Notes: generated by a model from the sequence alone, not told the origin. Shown: positions 26,168 to 35,767, counted from the stretch's first letter. The stretch: DNA of 64,000 bases from an uncultured Phocaeicola sp. (GCA_948566455.1 CAOYQO010000007.1:62001-126000); one strand, 5' to 3'. A program made the numbers and translations.

Positions 26168-28333
26168 ATGGATATAGCACAATTTATATCGCAATTTATA
26201 TATCGTATCCGCTATTGGCTATTGTGGGGAACTCTATTTGTCACAGGATTAGTTATTTATTTCACTCAATTCCTTCCTTATAGTTATACTGTAGAAAGTA
26301 GTATATATGCAGGAGTAACCAATTCGACAACTGTTGATGGGACTACTGTCAATTATACTGTAATTAACAGTACATTTGATAATCTAATCAATATAGCTAA
26401 ATCTCGAGGAACATTAGAGAAGGTATCAATCAGACTATTAGCAAATGCATTTACGTATGGCGAAGAATGGAAAGATAATCATTATATTCAAGCGAAACAT
26501 TATCGCCAGTTATTGCAAATAACCCCAAAAGAGGTCTTACAATTAGTAGATCGAAAAAATGTGGAAAAAACCACAGAAAATTTGACGGCTTACAGAAAAG
26601 AGCAAGCAAATAATTTTGTCTATTCTATGTTCAACCGTCCTGTAGCATTTTATAGTGCTAATGCACTCAATAAAATCGAAGTAAAACGTGCTGGGACCAG
26701 TGATATTTTGAACATTACTTATACTTCAGCAGATCCTGGTATCACACAACAAACAGTCAGCATTTTGATAGACGAGCTAATCAAAGCTTACGAAATTTTA
26801 CGTTTTAAAGCCACAAATGATGTTATCGCATATTTTGAAGAGCAAGTACGTATCACCAAGCAGGCTTTAAACCGAGAAGAGGATGATTTAATGAATTATA
26901 ATGTACAAGAGCGTGTTATCAATTACCCAGAAGAAACAAAAGCCTTAGCCATAACGCGTTATGAAGTAGAAGACCGTTTAGAAGATGTGGAAAAAGCATA
27001 CGAATCTGCTACAGCACGACGTAAAATGTTAGAAGACAAAATGGATATTCGTGCTCAAATTATTCGTAGCAATACAAATTTATTGCAAGAATTAGAAAAA
27101 GTCAGCACTTTAAATCAAAGCATTATGGAACGTGAAATTTTCACTTCCACCCAATCACAAGAAAATAATCCAAAACTTTATGAAGATAAAATAAAACTAC
27201 AGAAAGCAGAAGAAAATATTAGTCATCTATCCGATAATCTTAATGAATATAATTTCTCCAAAGAAGGCGTCGGCATAAATGATATGGTTATTGCATGGTT
27301 AACATCCTGCATTGATGAAGCTAAGGCAAAAGCTCAGTTGCAAGTTTTATTGAATCGACAAAAGACTATATTTGATCAATATAGTCATATGTCTCCTATT
27401 GGTACCCAAGTAAATCGAAAACAACGTGCAATCAATATTGCGGAAGATAATTACCGCACTCAGTTAAAAGGGCTTGCAGATGCAAACTTACGTTTGAAAA
27501 ATATTGAAATGGGAACTAGCAATTTGCAAACCGTGTCACCTCCTGATTATCCATTAACAGACAACGGTCGCAAGCGCATGATATATGTTCTCATTGCGTT
27601 TATAGGAAGCATCGTATTTATTGTTACTTACTTTCTACTGATAGAATTACTTGATCGCACTTTACGTGATCCACTCCGTAGCAAACGACTTAGTGGGTTA
27701 CCCGTTATTGCAGCATTCAATGGTACTAGTAATTTAAAGTTCCGTGGATTTCTCAAAACATGTAATCGACTTGCAGCAGCATACAGTTGCCGTCAAATGA
27801 ATAAATATCTACAAAAAGAACGTCCCACCATTATCAATCTCCTTAGCATGGAATCTGGTGAAGGAAAAAGCTATCTTGCAAAATATTTTGTAGATTACTG
27901 GGAAACTGAGGGAATAAAAACCCGTATAGTGATGCATGGGGTGGATTTTGATGTGGAAGCAAAGGAATATGTTAATGCTCAGCAACTTTCAAGTTTTTGG
28001 AGAAGAAATGAAGCTGAGCAAGAACCTGACATTATATTGGTGGAGTATCCAGCCATCAATAATGCAAGTATTCCATTAGATACTTTACGACAGGCAGATG
28101 TAAATTTATTAGTTGCCAATGCATGTCGTTTATGGAGAAATAGTGATAATGCTACTCTGCAACCAATAAAAGAGGCTATGGAAAATGTACCATTCTTCCT
28201 TTATTTAAATAATGCAGACCGTGAAGTCGTAGAATCATTTACAGGAGAATTACCTCCAAGAACTCCACTTCATTCATTTGTTAGTCGTTTAGCGCAATTG
28301 GGATTGACATCTAAAAAGGCAGCTGTTAAATAA
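26168..28333 (+). CDS. Wzz/GumC-like chain-length protein with ATPase-like C-terminus
   Basis: This 721-residue inner-membrane protein controls polymer length or export. Membrane helices lie at about 19-37 and 471-492, with a long periplasmic coiled coil between. The C-terminal part has a Walker A-like SMESGEGKSY (K567, S568) as in BY-kinases. The usual Walker A' (DxDxR) is not clear, and the C-terminus ends in SKKAAVK without the tyrosine cluster, so kinase activity is doubtful. It starts 7 nt after the TolC-like gene. Confidence 0.85.
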   Translation: MDIAQFISQFIYRIRYWLLWGTLFVTGLVIYFTQFLPYSYTVESSIYAGVTNSTTVDGTTVNYTVINSTFDNLINIAKSRGTLEKVSIRLLANAFTYGEEWKDNHYIQAKHYRQLLQITPKEVLQLVDRKNVEKTTENLTAYRKEQANNFVYSMFNRPVAFYSANALNKIEVKRAGTSDILNITYTSADPGITQQTVSILIDELIKAYEILRFKATNDVIAYFEEQVRITKQALNREEDDLMNYNVQERVINYPEETKALAITRYEVEDRLEDVEKAYESATARRKMLEDKMDIRAQIIRSNTNLLQELEKVSTLNQSIMEREIFTSTQSQENNPKLYEDKIKLQKAEENISHLSDNLNEYNFSKEGVGINDMVIAWLTSCIDEAKAKAQLQVLLNRQKTIFDQYSHMSPIGTQVNRKQRAINIAEDNYRTQLKGLADANLRLKNIEMGTSNLQTVSPPDYPLTDNGRKRMIYVLIAFIGSIVFIVTYFLLIELLDRTLRDPLRSKRLSGLPVIAAFNGTSNLKFRGFLKTCNRLAAAYSCRQMNKYLQKERPTIINLLSMESGEGKSYLAKYFVDYWETEGIKTRIVMHGVDFDVEAKEYVNAQQLSSFWRRNEAEQEPDIILVEYPAINNASIPLDTLRQADVNLLVANACRLWRNSDNATLQPIKEAMENVPFFLYLNNADREVVESFTGELPPRTPLHSFVSRLAQLGLTSKKAAVK

Positions 28334-28346
28334 TAGAAGAAGAAGC

Positions 28347-29810
28347 ATGGCATATAGTCCCCAACAACAAGAACTTCCTCCCAAAGCAATCATATACATA
28401 TTTTTTGCTTTGGGATTAGCAGCGTTAGCCTATGCAATAATTCTTCAGAAGCTAATAATCGCTGCAATAATTATTGCCTTACCCTTCGCTGCTATTATAT
28501 TTGTATATGGCATTCAAAGTCCGCGCTTAATCTTTCTGCTATATGCTATTGTGGATTACTATTTAACTGCAATTATGCGATATAGCGATAAAGAAGGATT
28601 AAGTGTTATATTGGATATTCTATTGGTATCTTTATTTTTAGCAATACTATTATATGCTGCTAAAAAGAATACAAGCATATATTTTCCTAATGCCATAAAC
28701 ACATTAACAATCAGCTACATTGTATGGATTTTATTTGTTTTCATACAGTTCTTAAACCCAAGGAATAATAATCCAGACATTATCATGGTATTGCGTGGAT
28801 GGGTATTATCAATGCCTATGGTATATATTGCAGCCTCATTATTATTAGACAAACCTAAAATACTAAAAAACGCTCTTATTGTTTTGGGAATTTTCACAAT
28901 CACCGCTTTTGTCAAATTATTACTACAAAAGTATTGGAGATTTGATGCAGCAGAGATTGAATGGCTTAGGACAGAAGCTTGGCAAACTCATTTATTAAAA
29001 AGTGGAATCCGCTATTTCTCAATATTCAGTGATGCCGGTAATTTTGGTTCTCACATGGGAATGATAGCAATAGTATACTCTATAGTTAGCTGTAATACAT
29101 CTCAAAAGATTCTACGTTTTTTTTACATTAGTATAGCAATAATGGGAATATCAGGTTTGTTCATGTCTGGAACACGCGGAGCAATTGTTGTCCCTATGAG
29201 TGGACTTGCTCTTTATTGTCTTATCAGTAAGAACTTTAAATTAATGAGTATTTCAGCCTGTATAGGAATCTCTTTATTTGTTTTTTTCGCTTTTACTAAC
29301 ATTGGAGACAATAATGCATTGATAAGAAGAATGCGCTCAGCTTTCAAACCAACAGAAGATGCCTCATTTAATGTGCGTATAGAAAATCAAAAAAAAATAG
29401 CCCATTTTTTAGAAAGTTATCCTCTGGGAGCTGGTATTGGAGGACGTATTATGAGGGAAGTAAAAGAAAAGGGTCAAATAGTAGAAAAAGCCACCCCACC
29501 AGACTCTTTTTATGTAGATATATGGATGCAAACAGGTTTTTGGGGACTTTCACTATACATAGCAATCAATGTGATTATTCTATTGAGATGTTGTTACATC
29601 ATTATGTTTTGTATTAGAAATGAAAAATTAAAGAATATTCTTGCAGCTCTACTATGTGGTGTATTTGGTATGTGGCTGAATGGATATGTTGGACGTGGAA
29701 TGACCATGCACCCTTCTGGCTTTGTAATTATATGCTTTATAGCTTTTATATTAAATGGTGTTTATATAGATAAACAAATAAATAATGTATCATTGGTAAA
29801 TAATAAATAA
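28347..29810 (+). CDS. Polysaccharide polymerase / O-antigen ligase family membrane protein
   Basis: This 487-residue protein has about twelve hydrophobic helices. A larger polar segment between late helices (about 325-385) contains FNVRIENQKKIAHFLESYPLGAGIGGR and PPDSFYVDIWMQTGFWG. This fits the Wzy/WaaL (O-antigen ligase) superfamily, as does the SGTRGAIVVP segment. In a Wzx/Wzy-type cluster it would join repeat units in the periplasm. Wzy and ligase cannot be told apart by sequence alone; context with Wzz favours polymerase. Confidence 0.8.
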   Translation: MAYSPQQQELPPKAIIYIFFALGLAALAYAIILQKLIIAAIIIALPFAAIIFVYGIQSPRLIFLLYAIVDYYLTAIMRYSDKEGLSVILDILLVSLFLAILLYAAKKNTSIYFPNAINTLTISYIVWILFVFIQFLNPRNNNPDIIMVLRGWVLSMPMVYIAASLLLDKPKILKNALIVLGIFTITAFVKLLLQKYWRFDAAEIEWLRTEAWQTHLLKSGIRYFSIFSDAGNFGSHMGMIAIVYSIVSCNTSQKILRFFYISIAIMGISGLFMSGTRGAIVVPMSGLALYCLISKNFKLMSISACIGISLFVFFAFTNIGDNNALIRRMRSAFKPTEDASFNVRIENQKKIAHFLESYPLGAGIGGRIMREVKEKGQIVEKATPPDSFYVDIWMQTGFWGLSLYIAINVIILLRCCYIIMFCIRNEKLKNILAALLCGVFGMWLNGYVGRGMTMHPSGFVIICFIAFILNGVYIDKQINNVSLVNNK

Positions 29811-29818
29811 ATAAAAAT

Positions 29819-31024
29819 ATGAGTGATTTCTTTTCAATATTTAATCCCGAATGGTGGATGGATGAGAATAATAATGCTTTGCTAATGACTGATGCTATTC
29901 TGTTCTTGCTATTCGCAATCCCAGTAGTATATTTGTTCATTTATGCACTTGCTTCAATAGGGAAATATAAAAACCCTTATCCTGATGCACAAAAAAAACA
30001 TAAATTTTTAGTGCTATTTGTTGTATTGCGTAATGGAAAAGAAGTTATCAATTCCATAAACTATTTTCTCGATACTCAGCTTTATCCTAGAGAAAAGTAT
30101 GACATTGCTGTCGCAGCAACTCAGCTACCGGAAGAAGATCTGGTTACCCTACTTCAAATGCCAGTCAACATTGTAGTTCCTGATAAAGAAACATGCACCA
30201 AAGTCTATTCTATTCAACAAGTAATGGAACGGTACTCTCCTGCAGAATATGATATGGTTGTTATTTTTAATTCCGATAATCGTATCGTTCCTAATGCTTT
30301 AAATTTATTCAATAATGCATATTATTCAGGATGTGATGCAATTCAGGCTCACCGAATGACAGAAAATCTAACGACAAGTATTGCTATACTTAATGCCACA
30401 AGTGAAGAAATCAATAATAATATTTTCCGCAAAGCGCATACTCGCCTTGGTTTCTCCTCCGCATTGATTGGCTCTGCTATGGCATTCGATTTTGCAATGT
30501 TCCATAAAATAAGCCCTTCATTAAAAGGCAGTGATATTAGTAAAGCAATGGAAACTGCTCTGTTAAAAGAAAATATTTACACTGAATATTTAGAGGAAGT
30601 TGTATGTTATAGCAAAAAAGAAGAAAATTCAGAAGGTTATGAGAAACAACGCATTGGATGGTTACGTTCTCAATATAGCAGTACTTTGTTTGCTATACGT
30701 AAGCTACCTTTAGCCTTATTAAAAGGAGAATGGGATTATTGCAACAAATTATTCCAGTGGTTATTGCCTTCACGCTTCTTGCTAATAGCTTGTATTATAG
30801 CATGTGCATTTATAATAACTGCATTAGATTGGACACTTAGCTTCAAATGGTATGCCCTATTATTTGTGAACATATTAACTTTCTTAATGGCACTACCTGA
30901 AGGAGAAGTGAACAAACGATTCAGACGTGCTGTATGGGCACTTCCAATTTTAATATTTGCGTCTATATTCAGTCACATCAATCGTCTTTTTCAAGGAAAA
31001 AAAAGAAAAACTGAAACAAAATAA
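29819..31024 (+). CDS. Membrane glycosyltransferase family 2-like protein, degenerate motifs
   Basis: This 401-residue protein has an N-terminal helix, a GT2-like cytoplasmic domain and C-terminal membrane helices. It aligns by eye along its length with the minus-strand GT2 at 47978-49153; for example both have EEINN-IFR--H--LG-S-ALIGS-MAF. Key catalytic motifs differ: FNSDN replaces LDADN, and KQRIGWLRSQY replaces RQRRRWLSAQW. It may be a non-catalytic partner or have altered chemistry. It lies 8 nt after the polymerase gene. Confidence 0.75.
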   Translation: MSDFFSIFNPEWWMDENNNALLMTDAILFLLFAIPVVYLFIYALASIGKYKNPYPDAQKKHKFLVLFVVLRNGKEVINSINYFLDTQLYPREKYDIAVAATQLPEEDLVTLLQMPVNIVVPDKETCTKVYSIQQVMERYSPAEYDMVVIFNSDNRIVPNALNLFNNAYYSGCDAIQAHRMTENLTTSIAILNATSEEINNNIFRKAHTRLGFSSALIGSAMAFDFAMFHKISPSLKGSDISKAMETALLKENIYTEYLEEVVCYSKKEENSEGYEKQRIGWLRSQYSSTLFAIRKLPLALLKGEWDYCNKLFQWLLPSRFLLIACIIACAFIITALDWTLSFKWYALLFVNILTFLMALPEGEVNKRFRRAVWALPILIFASIFSHINRLFQGKKRKTETK

Positions 31025-31031
31025 CTAAACC

Positions 31032-32147
31032 ATGAAGATTGCTATTGAAGCCCAACGTATCTTTCGGCGTGACAAACATGGTATGGATTTTGTCATATTG
31101 GAAACCCTAAGGGAATTACAAAAGAGGAAAGACGGTAATGAATATTACGTATTTGTTGCCCCAGGGGAAGATTCTTGCCTTCAAGAATCAGACAATCTCA
31201 GTATTATTGAGTTGAGTTGTCCTACCTATCCTTTATGGGAACAGATAGCATTGCCACGAGCAGTATATCGAATTGGAGCAGACTTATTGCATTGTACTTC
31301 TAACACAGCCCCGCTACAGTGTTCAGTGCCATTAGTACTAACATTGCATGACATTATCTATTTAGAGCCACGCCAGCATCGTAGTCCTTCTCTCTATCAA
31401 GAAATGGGATGGCATTATAGACGACTTGTTGTGCCAAGAATATTAAAAAAATGCAAGAAAATAATCACAGTATCCAATTTCGAATGTAATCGTATTCGCA
31501 AAGCGTTACATCTTCCTGACAGTCAAGTTACTGCCGTCTATAATGGGTATAGTACACATTTTAAGAAACAAGAAACGCTCGATAAAGATATTATTCAAAA
31601 ATATATTCCCCAAGAAGGGTTTCTATTCTTTTTGGGAAATACGGATTCCAAAAAAAATGCAGCTCGTACGCTAAAAGCATATGCATCGTATTTAAAAAAA
31701 TCTAAAGTAAAACGTCCATTGCTTATTGCTGACTTGAAAGAAGAATATATTGATATACTTCTTAAACAAGAAAGTATAACGGAAATAAAGCCATATCTAT
31801 ATTACCCAGGATATATTGCCAACCAGGATTTGGTAACTCTGTACAATGCAGCCTTTGCTTTCCTCTATCCATCTTTAAGGGAGAGTTTTGGTATTCCCAT
31901 GTTAGAAGCAATGGCTTGTGGTACTCCTATTGTTACAAGTAACACTTCTGCAATGCCCGAAGTAGCAGGTCAAGGCGCTATTTTAATTAACCCGGAAAAT
32001 CCACAAGAAATTGCAGATGCTTTGCTAAAATTAGAAAACGATGTAATATTCTATCAGGAACAAGTAGTATATGGATTAGAAAGAGTAAAACAATTCTCTT
32101 GGAAAAATACAGCTGAAGAATATGTAAAGATTTACAATAAAATTTAG
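31032..32147 (+). CDS. Glycosyltransferase family 4
   Basis: This 371-residue GT-B enzyme is probably a retaining transferase adding a sugar to the lipid-linked repeat unit in the cytoplasm. The N-terminal domain starts MKIAIEAQRIFRRDKHGM, and the C-terminal nucleotide-sugar site has LYPSLRESFGIPMLEAMACGTPIVTSNTSAMPEV with the E-x7-E pattern. It lies 7 nt after the GT2-like gene, within the AT-rich middle of the operon. Donor and acceptor are unknown. Confidence 0.88.
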   Translation: MKIAIEAQRIFRRDKHGMDFVILETLRELQKRKDGNEYYVFVAPGEDSCLQESDNLSIIELSCPTYPLWEQIALPRAVYRIGADLLHCTSNTAPLQCSVPLVLTLHDIIYLEPRQHRSPSLYQEMGWHYRRLVVPRILKKCKKIITVSNFECNRIRKALHLPDSQVTAVYNGYSTHFKKQETLDKDIIQKYIPQEGFLFFLGNTDSKKNAARTLKAYASYLKKSKVKRPLLIADLKEEYIDILLKQESITEIKPYLYYPGYIANQDLVTLYNAAFAFLYPSLRESFGIPMLEAMACGTPIVTSNTSAMPEVAGQGAILINPENPQEIADALLKLENDVIFYQEQVVYGLERVKQFSWKNTAEEYVKIYNKI

Positions 32148-32173
32148 TATTCATAATTATAAATGTAACTGTT

Positions 32174-33385
32174 ATGGCGGATTTCATCATCACCAGTATT
32201 CAATCATGGGATATTGAAATAGGTAGTACTATTAAGAATACAGCTTTTGAAATTTCAAAGCAACATCGTGTTCTTTATGTTAACCCGCCAATGGATATAG
32301 CTACACGGGTGCGAATTGCTACCGGAAAAGGCCCGCTGACTACTATTAGCCGTCGACAAATTGAAGTCATTCAAGGCAAATCTCCTATTCGATATATCAA
32401 AGAAAATCTATGGGTATTGGACAGCCCATTCACAATACATTCTGTTGGACAATTGCCAACGTGGTTATTCAATAGTCTCAATCGGAAAAACGGTAAAAAG
32501 ATCGGGAATTGGATTATGTTACAAGCTGAAAACTTAGGCTTCAAAGATTATGTCCATTTAATTGATACCGACCTTTTTCGGAGCCTTCATTTAAAAGAAT
32601 ATATTCATCCGAAAATCAGTATCTACTACCGACGCGACTACATCATCGGAGTAGACTACTGGCGCAAATACGGTCCTGCATGCGAACAAGCACTTGTCAG
32701 GCAAGCTGATATCGTCATGACCAACTCCAGCTATTTCACAGAAGAACTGAAACCCCTTAACCCTAACATCTACACCACAAATACAGGAGTCAATCTTTCA
32801 CTGTATGACGGCAATATATTACATGATATACCTGCCGACCTGAAAGACATTCCCTCTCCACGGATAGGATATACCGGAGCTATCATTGAACGCCGGCTCG
32901 ATGCCGATCTATTATATGCTGTTGCACAGAAGCTTCCGCAATATAATTTTGTCTTTGTAGGTCCGGAAGATGACTTCTTTGCGCAACATCCGTTGCATAC
33001 GCTAAAGAACACATACTTCACCGGACACAGAGAAGTGGCAGAACTTCCTGCCTATATACAACATTTCGATGTCTGTCTCAATCCGCAAAAAGTAAACCCG
33101 ATTACCGAAGGTAATTATCCGTTGAAAATTGATGAGTATCTGGCTATAGGAAAACCGGTGGTAGCCACAAGCACCCATACAATGAGAGAAGTATTTGCAG
33201 AATATACCCACTTGGCTACAGATGTAGATAGCTATCTATATGCCATACAAAAGGCACTTGGTGAAACGGAAGATGCAGAATTGAAAAATGCACGCATTGC
33301 TTTTGCACAGACCCACAGTTGGGCCCATAGTGTAGAGAAGATATATAAGGCCATAGACATTTATAAAACAACTTCCAAGAAATAA
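32174..33385 (+). CDS. GT-B glycosyltransferase (GT1/GT4-like)
   Basis: This 403-residue protein has a Rossmann-type N-terminus (IITSIQSWDIEIGS...VLYVNPP) and a donor-binding C-terminus with IGYTGAIIERRLDADLL, FVGPEDDF and DVCLNPQK...YPLKIDEYLAIGKPVVAT. It resembles TuaH-like and exopolysaccharide glycosyltransferases. Codon use changes inside the gene: the first 400 bases are AT-rich like the genes before it, while the rest (from about 32580) is richer in GC like the acyltransferase after it, suggesting a recombination joint. Confidence 0.82.
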   Translation: MADFIITSIQSWDIEIGSTIKNTAFEISKQHRVLYVNPPMDIATRVRIATGKGPLTTISRRQIEVIQGKSPIRYIKENLWVLDSPFTIHSVGQLPTWLFNSLNRKNGKKIGNWIMLQAENLGFKDYVHLIDTDLFRSLHLKEYIHPKISIYYRRDYIIGVDYWRKYGPACEQALVRQADIVMTNSSYFTEELKPLNPNIYTTNTGVNLSLYDGNILHDIPADLKDIPSPRIGYTGAIIERRLDADLLYAVAQKLPQYNFVFVGPEDDFFAQHPLHTLKNTYFTGHREVAELPAYIQHFDVCLNPQKVNPITEGNYPLKIDEYLAIGKPVVATSTHTMREVFAEYTHLATDVDSYLYAIQKALGETEDAELKNARIAFAQTHSWAHSVEKIYKAIDIYKTTSKK

Positions 33386-33390
33386 ATACA

Positions 33391-34011
33391 ATGGATCTGA
33401 CGAAAATAAAGAATAAGATAAAGCACTCCCCTACCTGGAAGCGTCGCATACACCACCTGATGTTTTGCAATGCCCGTCCACGCTTGTGGGTCAAGTGGTT
33501 TCTCAATCCTTTAGTATTTCATCATGGCAAGAAAGCTGTCATTCGTCGCCAGACCGTAATGAATGTCTCCCCTATCAATCAATTCCGGTTAGGCACACAT
33601 AGCACTATTGAAGAATACACCATAGTAGATAATGGCGTAGGAGATGTCCTCATAGGCGATTATACACGCATTGGACTACGCTCTACCATTATCGGCCCCG
33701 TGCAAATAGGAAATCATGTGATACTGGCGCAGAACATCACAATATCCGGATTAAACCACCACTACGAAAACCCGCAGCTCCCCATACACCAGCAGGGAGT
33801 GGCTACTGCCGCAATACGAATAGAGGATAATTCGTGGATAGGAGCCAATTCGGTAATAACAGCAGGAGTACAGATAGGTAAACATGTTGTGGTGGGTGCC
33901 GGCAGTGTAGTCACCAAGAATATTCCTGACTACAGCATAGCGGTAGGAAATCCTGCCAAAGTGATAAAAAAGTATGATTTCAGTTTAAAGAAATGGATTT
34001 CCACAAAATAA
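33391..34011 (+). CDS. Left-handed beta-helix acyltransferase
   Basis: This 206-residue hexapeptide-repeat protein has repeats such as IGDYTRIGLRSTIIGPVQIG and IGANSVITAGVQIG. It ends with the standard VVGAGSVVTKNIPDYSIAVGNPAKVIKKY block of acetyltransferases of the CatB/LacA type. It probably O-acetylates a sugar of the polymer. It is the last gene of the first polysaccharide operon, 5 nt after the glycosyltransferase, and is GC-richer than the operon middle. Confidence 0.85.
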   Translation: MDLTKIKNKIKHSPTWKRRIHHLMFCNARPRLWVKWFLNPLVFHHGKKAVIRRQTVMNVSPINQFRLGTHSTIEEYTIVDNGVGDVLIGDYTRIGLRSTIIGPVQIGNHVILAQNITISGLNHHYENPQLPIHQQGVATAAIRIEDNSWIGANSVITAGVQIGKHVVVGAGSVVTKNIPDYSIAVGNPAKVIKKYDFSLKKWISTK

Positions 34012-34014
34012 CAC

Positions 34015-34022
34015 TACCTTTG
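34015..34022 (+). promoter_or_regulatory. -7 box (TACCTTTG) for the broken small ORF
   Basis: TACCTTTG matches TAnnTTTG and lies 22 nt before the ATG of the broken ORF at 34045, directly after the acyltransferase stop. Confidence 0.5.
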
Positions 34023-34044
34023 CGCCTTTTTATATAGTTTTATC

Positions 34045-34286
34045 ATGAACAAAAATGTACTTTAACTCTCTGCATAGACGGCAGAGAAGAACTTCGCATT
34101 GAATGCGAAGCAAAACACAAGAAGAATCCGTTACTGGACCAGTTGGAAATTATCTCAGAAGTTATTCCTTATCTGTTGGCAGACAAAGACAAGAAGCACC
34201 TCTCCGACAGTGAAAAACGAATGTTAGGACACATTCGCAGAAGCACAAGAGAAATTGGTGGACACCAAACGAGTAATAACCAGTAA
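34045..34286 (+). pseudogene. Small ORF (about 80 residues) with a one-base frameshift in an A-run
   Basis: From ATG 34045 the frame reads MNKNVL then stops. One extra base in the A5 run (34051-34055) would join it to a 76-codon frame from 34056 to the TAA at 34284-34286. The product would begin MNKKCTLTLCIDGREELR and continue with charged helical sequence (ADKDKKHLSDSEKRMLGHIRR). The downstream frame has no other ATG near its start. Either the gene is broken, the A-run is phase-variable, or a base is missing from the assembly. I do not recognise the family. Confidence 0.55.
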
Positions 34287-34615
34287 AGTTGTGTAACACA
34301 AAAGATTATGCTACACAACCACATAAACCTACCGGTAAGAAGAGCTCCTCCATTTATTTTATTTGAAAAAAAATGCGCAAAAACAGTTCTGTAGGGATTA
34401 CACTCCATAATGAATTTAAAAAAGCCCCGACAATTACAACAGAGCCTGTTAGTACTTCATTAACCCTACATTTGTACGTTTTTATACATCAATAATAATA
34501 TGTAATTTCGCACCATATTTAAGAACGATACAACTGCCGAACAGCTTTCCCCCCACACTATGAAGCCCTTCTATCCTTCCTGAATAAAAACTAAAAATTA
34601 ACCAACTCATTAAAC
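34287..34615 (+). other. Intergenic region before the DUF4373 gene
   Basis: These 329 bases hold no ORF that I can support. A -7 box TACATTTG at 34467-34474 would give a leader of about 135 nt for the DUF4373 gene. Sequence around it is AT-rich with no clear terminator. Confidence 0.4.
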
Positions 34616-35638
34616 ATGAAAAAATTTGCATGGTTTAAACACCCCAATGACCTGTCGAACGACAAAAGGTTATCCGCACTCATTGACCATGAAGGAGGAA
34701 GAGGATACGGAACGTATTTGTACATCATCGAAACCCTTCACATCCAACCGGATGGAAAACTCTCTTTCCAGCAACTGAATACCATGAATAGAAAAGGATT
34801 CGGAAAAGCGTACATGAGGAAAATCATCCAAAATTACAAGCTCTTCATCATAAAAGGAGAAGAGTTCGAGTCAACCATCAGCTATAACTCACCTGCAAAA
34901 GACAGTATGGAAACTGCACCGAATCTGCCGGACAACTCACAAGAAACTGATGAAGAACTACCAGAGAACAAGGAAACTCTTGATAAAAACAAAGAGATGG
35001 AAAACGATGATAACTCGCAGAATTCCAACAACAAAGAAGGAAAACCCGGCTTCACGCGCGTAAGAGGAGATAAGAGTAGAGAAGAGCAGAGAAGAGAAGA
35101 TGAGAATAGAAACAACGACTTCGTCGTTGAAAAGAACGGCGACGACGACGGAGAATTACAAGCTGCGCAAAATGCCATGCCGCCTTTCCGTCCCTGGCGG
35201 GAACTGATAGACAGCCTTGCACAAGACAGCGAATGGAAGGACAGAGTCTGCATGACAAGCGGCTTCAGTTCCCTGTTGAGTAGACGATTCAAAGAGGCAC
35301 TGGAAATATTCAAGGACCATGTGCTGCTTCACGGAAAGGAGAAAAGCATAGACAGTCCGGAGGAAGCCCGCAATTATTTCAACAACTATACCAAAGAGCA
35401 ACGCACCTCGCAAGCCCTGCATGCAGCATTGCTTGCCCTCGACGCCAATCAGCCACCCGCCACCCCACCCGACCCCCACCGCTACGAGCAGCTCGTCAAC
35501 GGCCGGCGCACCTATCTGGGCTGCCCCATCCCCGATGATGCCCCACCCCGACCGGACGCGACCGCTTTCTGGAACGAGGCAACGCATTCGTGGAGCTCAC
35601 AAAACACCGCACCCAAGCCCCCAAAACGCCACACCTGA
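34616..35638 (+). CDS. DUF4373 / Lin1244-like N-terminal domain protein
   Basis: This 340-residue protein has an N-terminal winged-helix-like DUF4373 domain (about 1-90, MKKFAWFKHPNDLSNDKRL...GYGTYLYIIETL). A long low-complexity polar linker follows (about 100-190, Asn/Asp/Glu/Lys-rich). The C-terminal part (about 195-290) has SLAQDSEWKDRVCMTSGF and ARNYFNNY. Such proteins are common in phage and mobile-element replication modules and beside a primase-helicase, as here. A role in DNA replication or as a helicase loader is inferred. The last residues and stop codon overlap the 22-nt-period repeat. Confidence 0.7.
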   Translation: MKKFAWFKHPNDLSNDKRLSALIDHEGGRGYGTYLYIIETLHIQPDGKLSFQQLNTMNRKGFGKAYMRKIIQNYKLFIIKGEEFESTISYNSPAKDSMETAPNLPDNSQETDEELPENKETLDKNKEMENDDNSQNSNNKEGKPGFTRVRGDKSREEQRREDENRNNDFVVEKNGDDDGELQAAQNAMPPFRPWRELIDSLAQDSEWKDRVCMTSGFSSLLSRRFKEALEIFKDHVLLHGKEKSIDSPEEARNYFNNYTKEQRTSQALHAALLALDANQPPATPPDPHRYEQLVNGRRTYLGCPIPDDAPPRPDATAFWNEATHSWSSQNTAPKPPKRHT

Positions 35639-35767
35639 GCGGAGTAAACGCCACACCCGAACGCCTCCAATGCCACACTTCAGCAAGACCGATGCCACAC
35701 TTCGTGGTCGTCCAAGTGTGGCACCGGCACCCGCGAAATGTGGCATCGCGGGCGTTGAAGTGCGGCA
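35625..35767 (+). repeat. 22-nt-period repeat element, copy 2 (core AYGCCACAC)
   Basis: Direct cores start at 35625, 35647, 35669 and 35691, exactly 22 nt apart. Inverted cores GTGTGGCA (35716), ATGTGGCA (35738) and GTGCGGCA (35760) are also 22 nt apart. The first unit includes the DUF4373 stop codon. The array matches the trpG-trpD element in core, period and direct-then-inverted order, with one more unit on each side. Confidence 0.85.

Noticed and set aside
35625..35767. CRISPR-like look of the 22-nt arrays (also 12870-12969)
   Set aside because: The repeated core is only about 9 nt, units switch strand within the array, there are no 30-nt spacers and no cas genes nearby.
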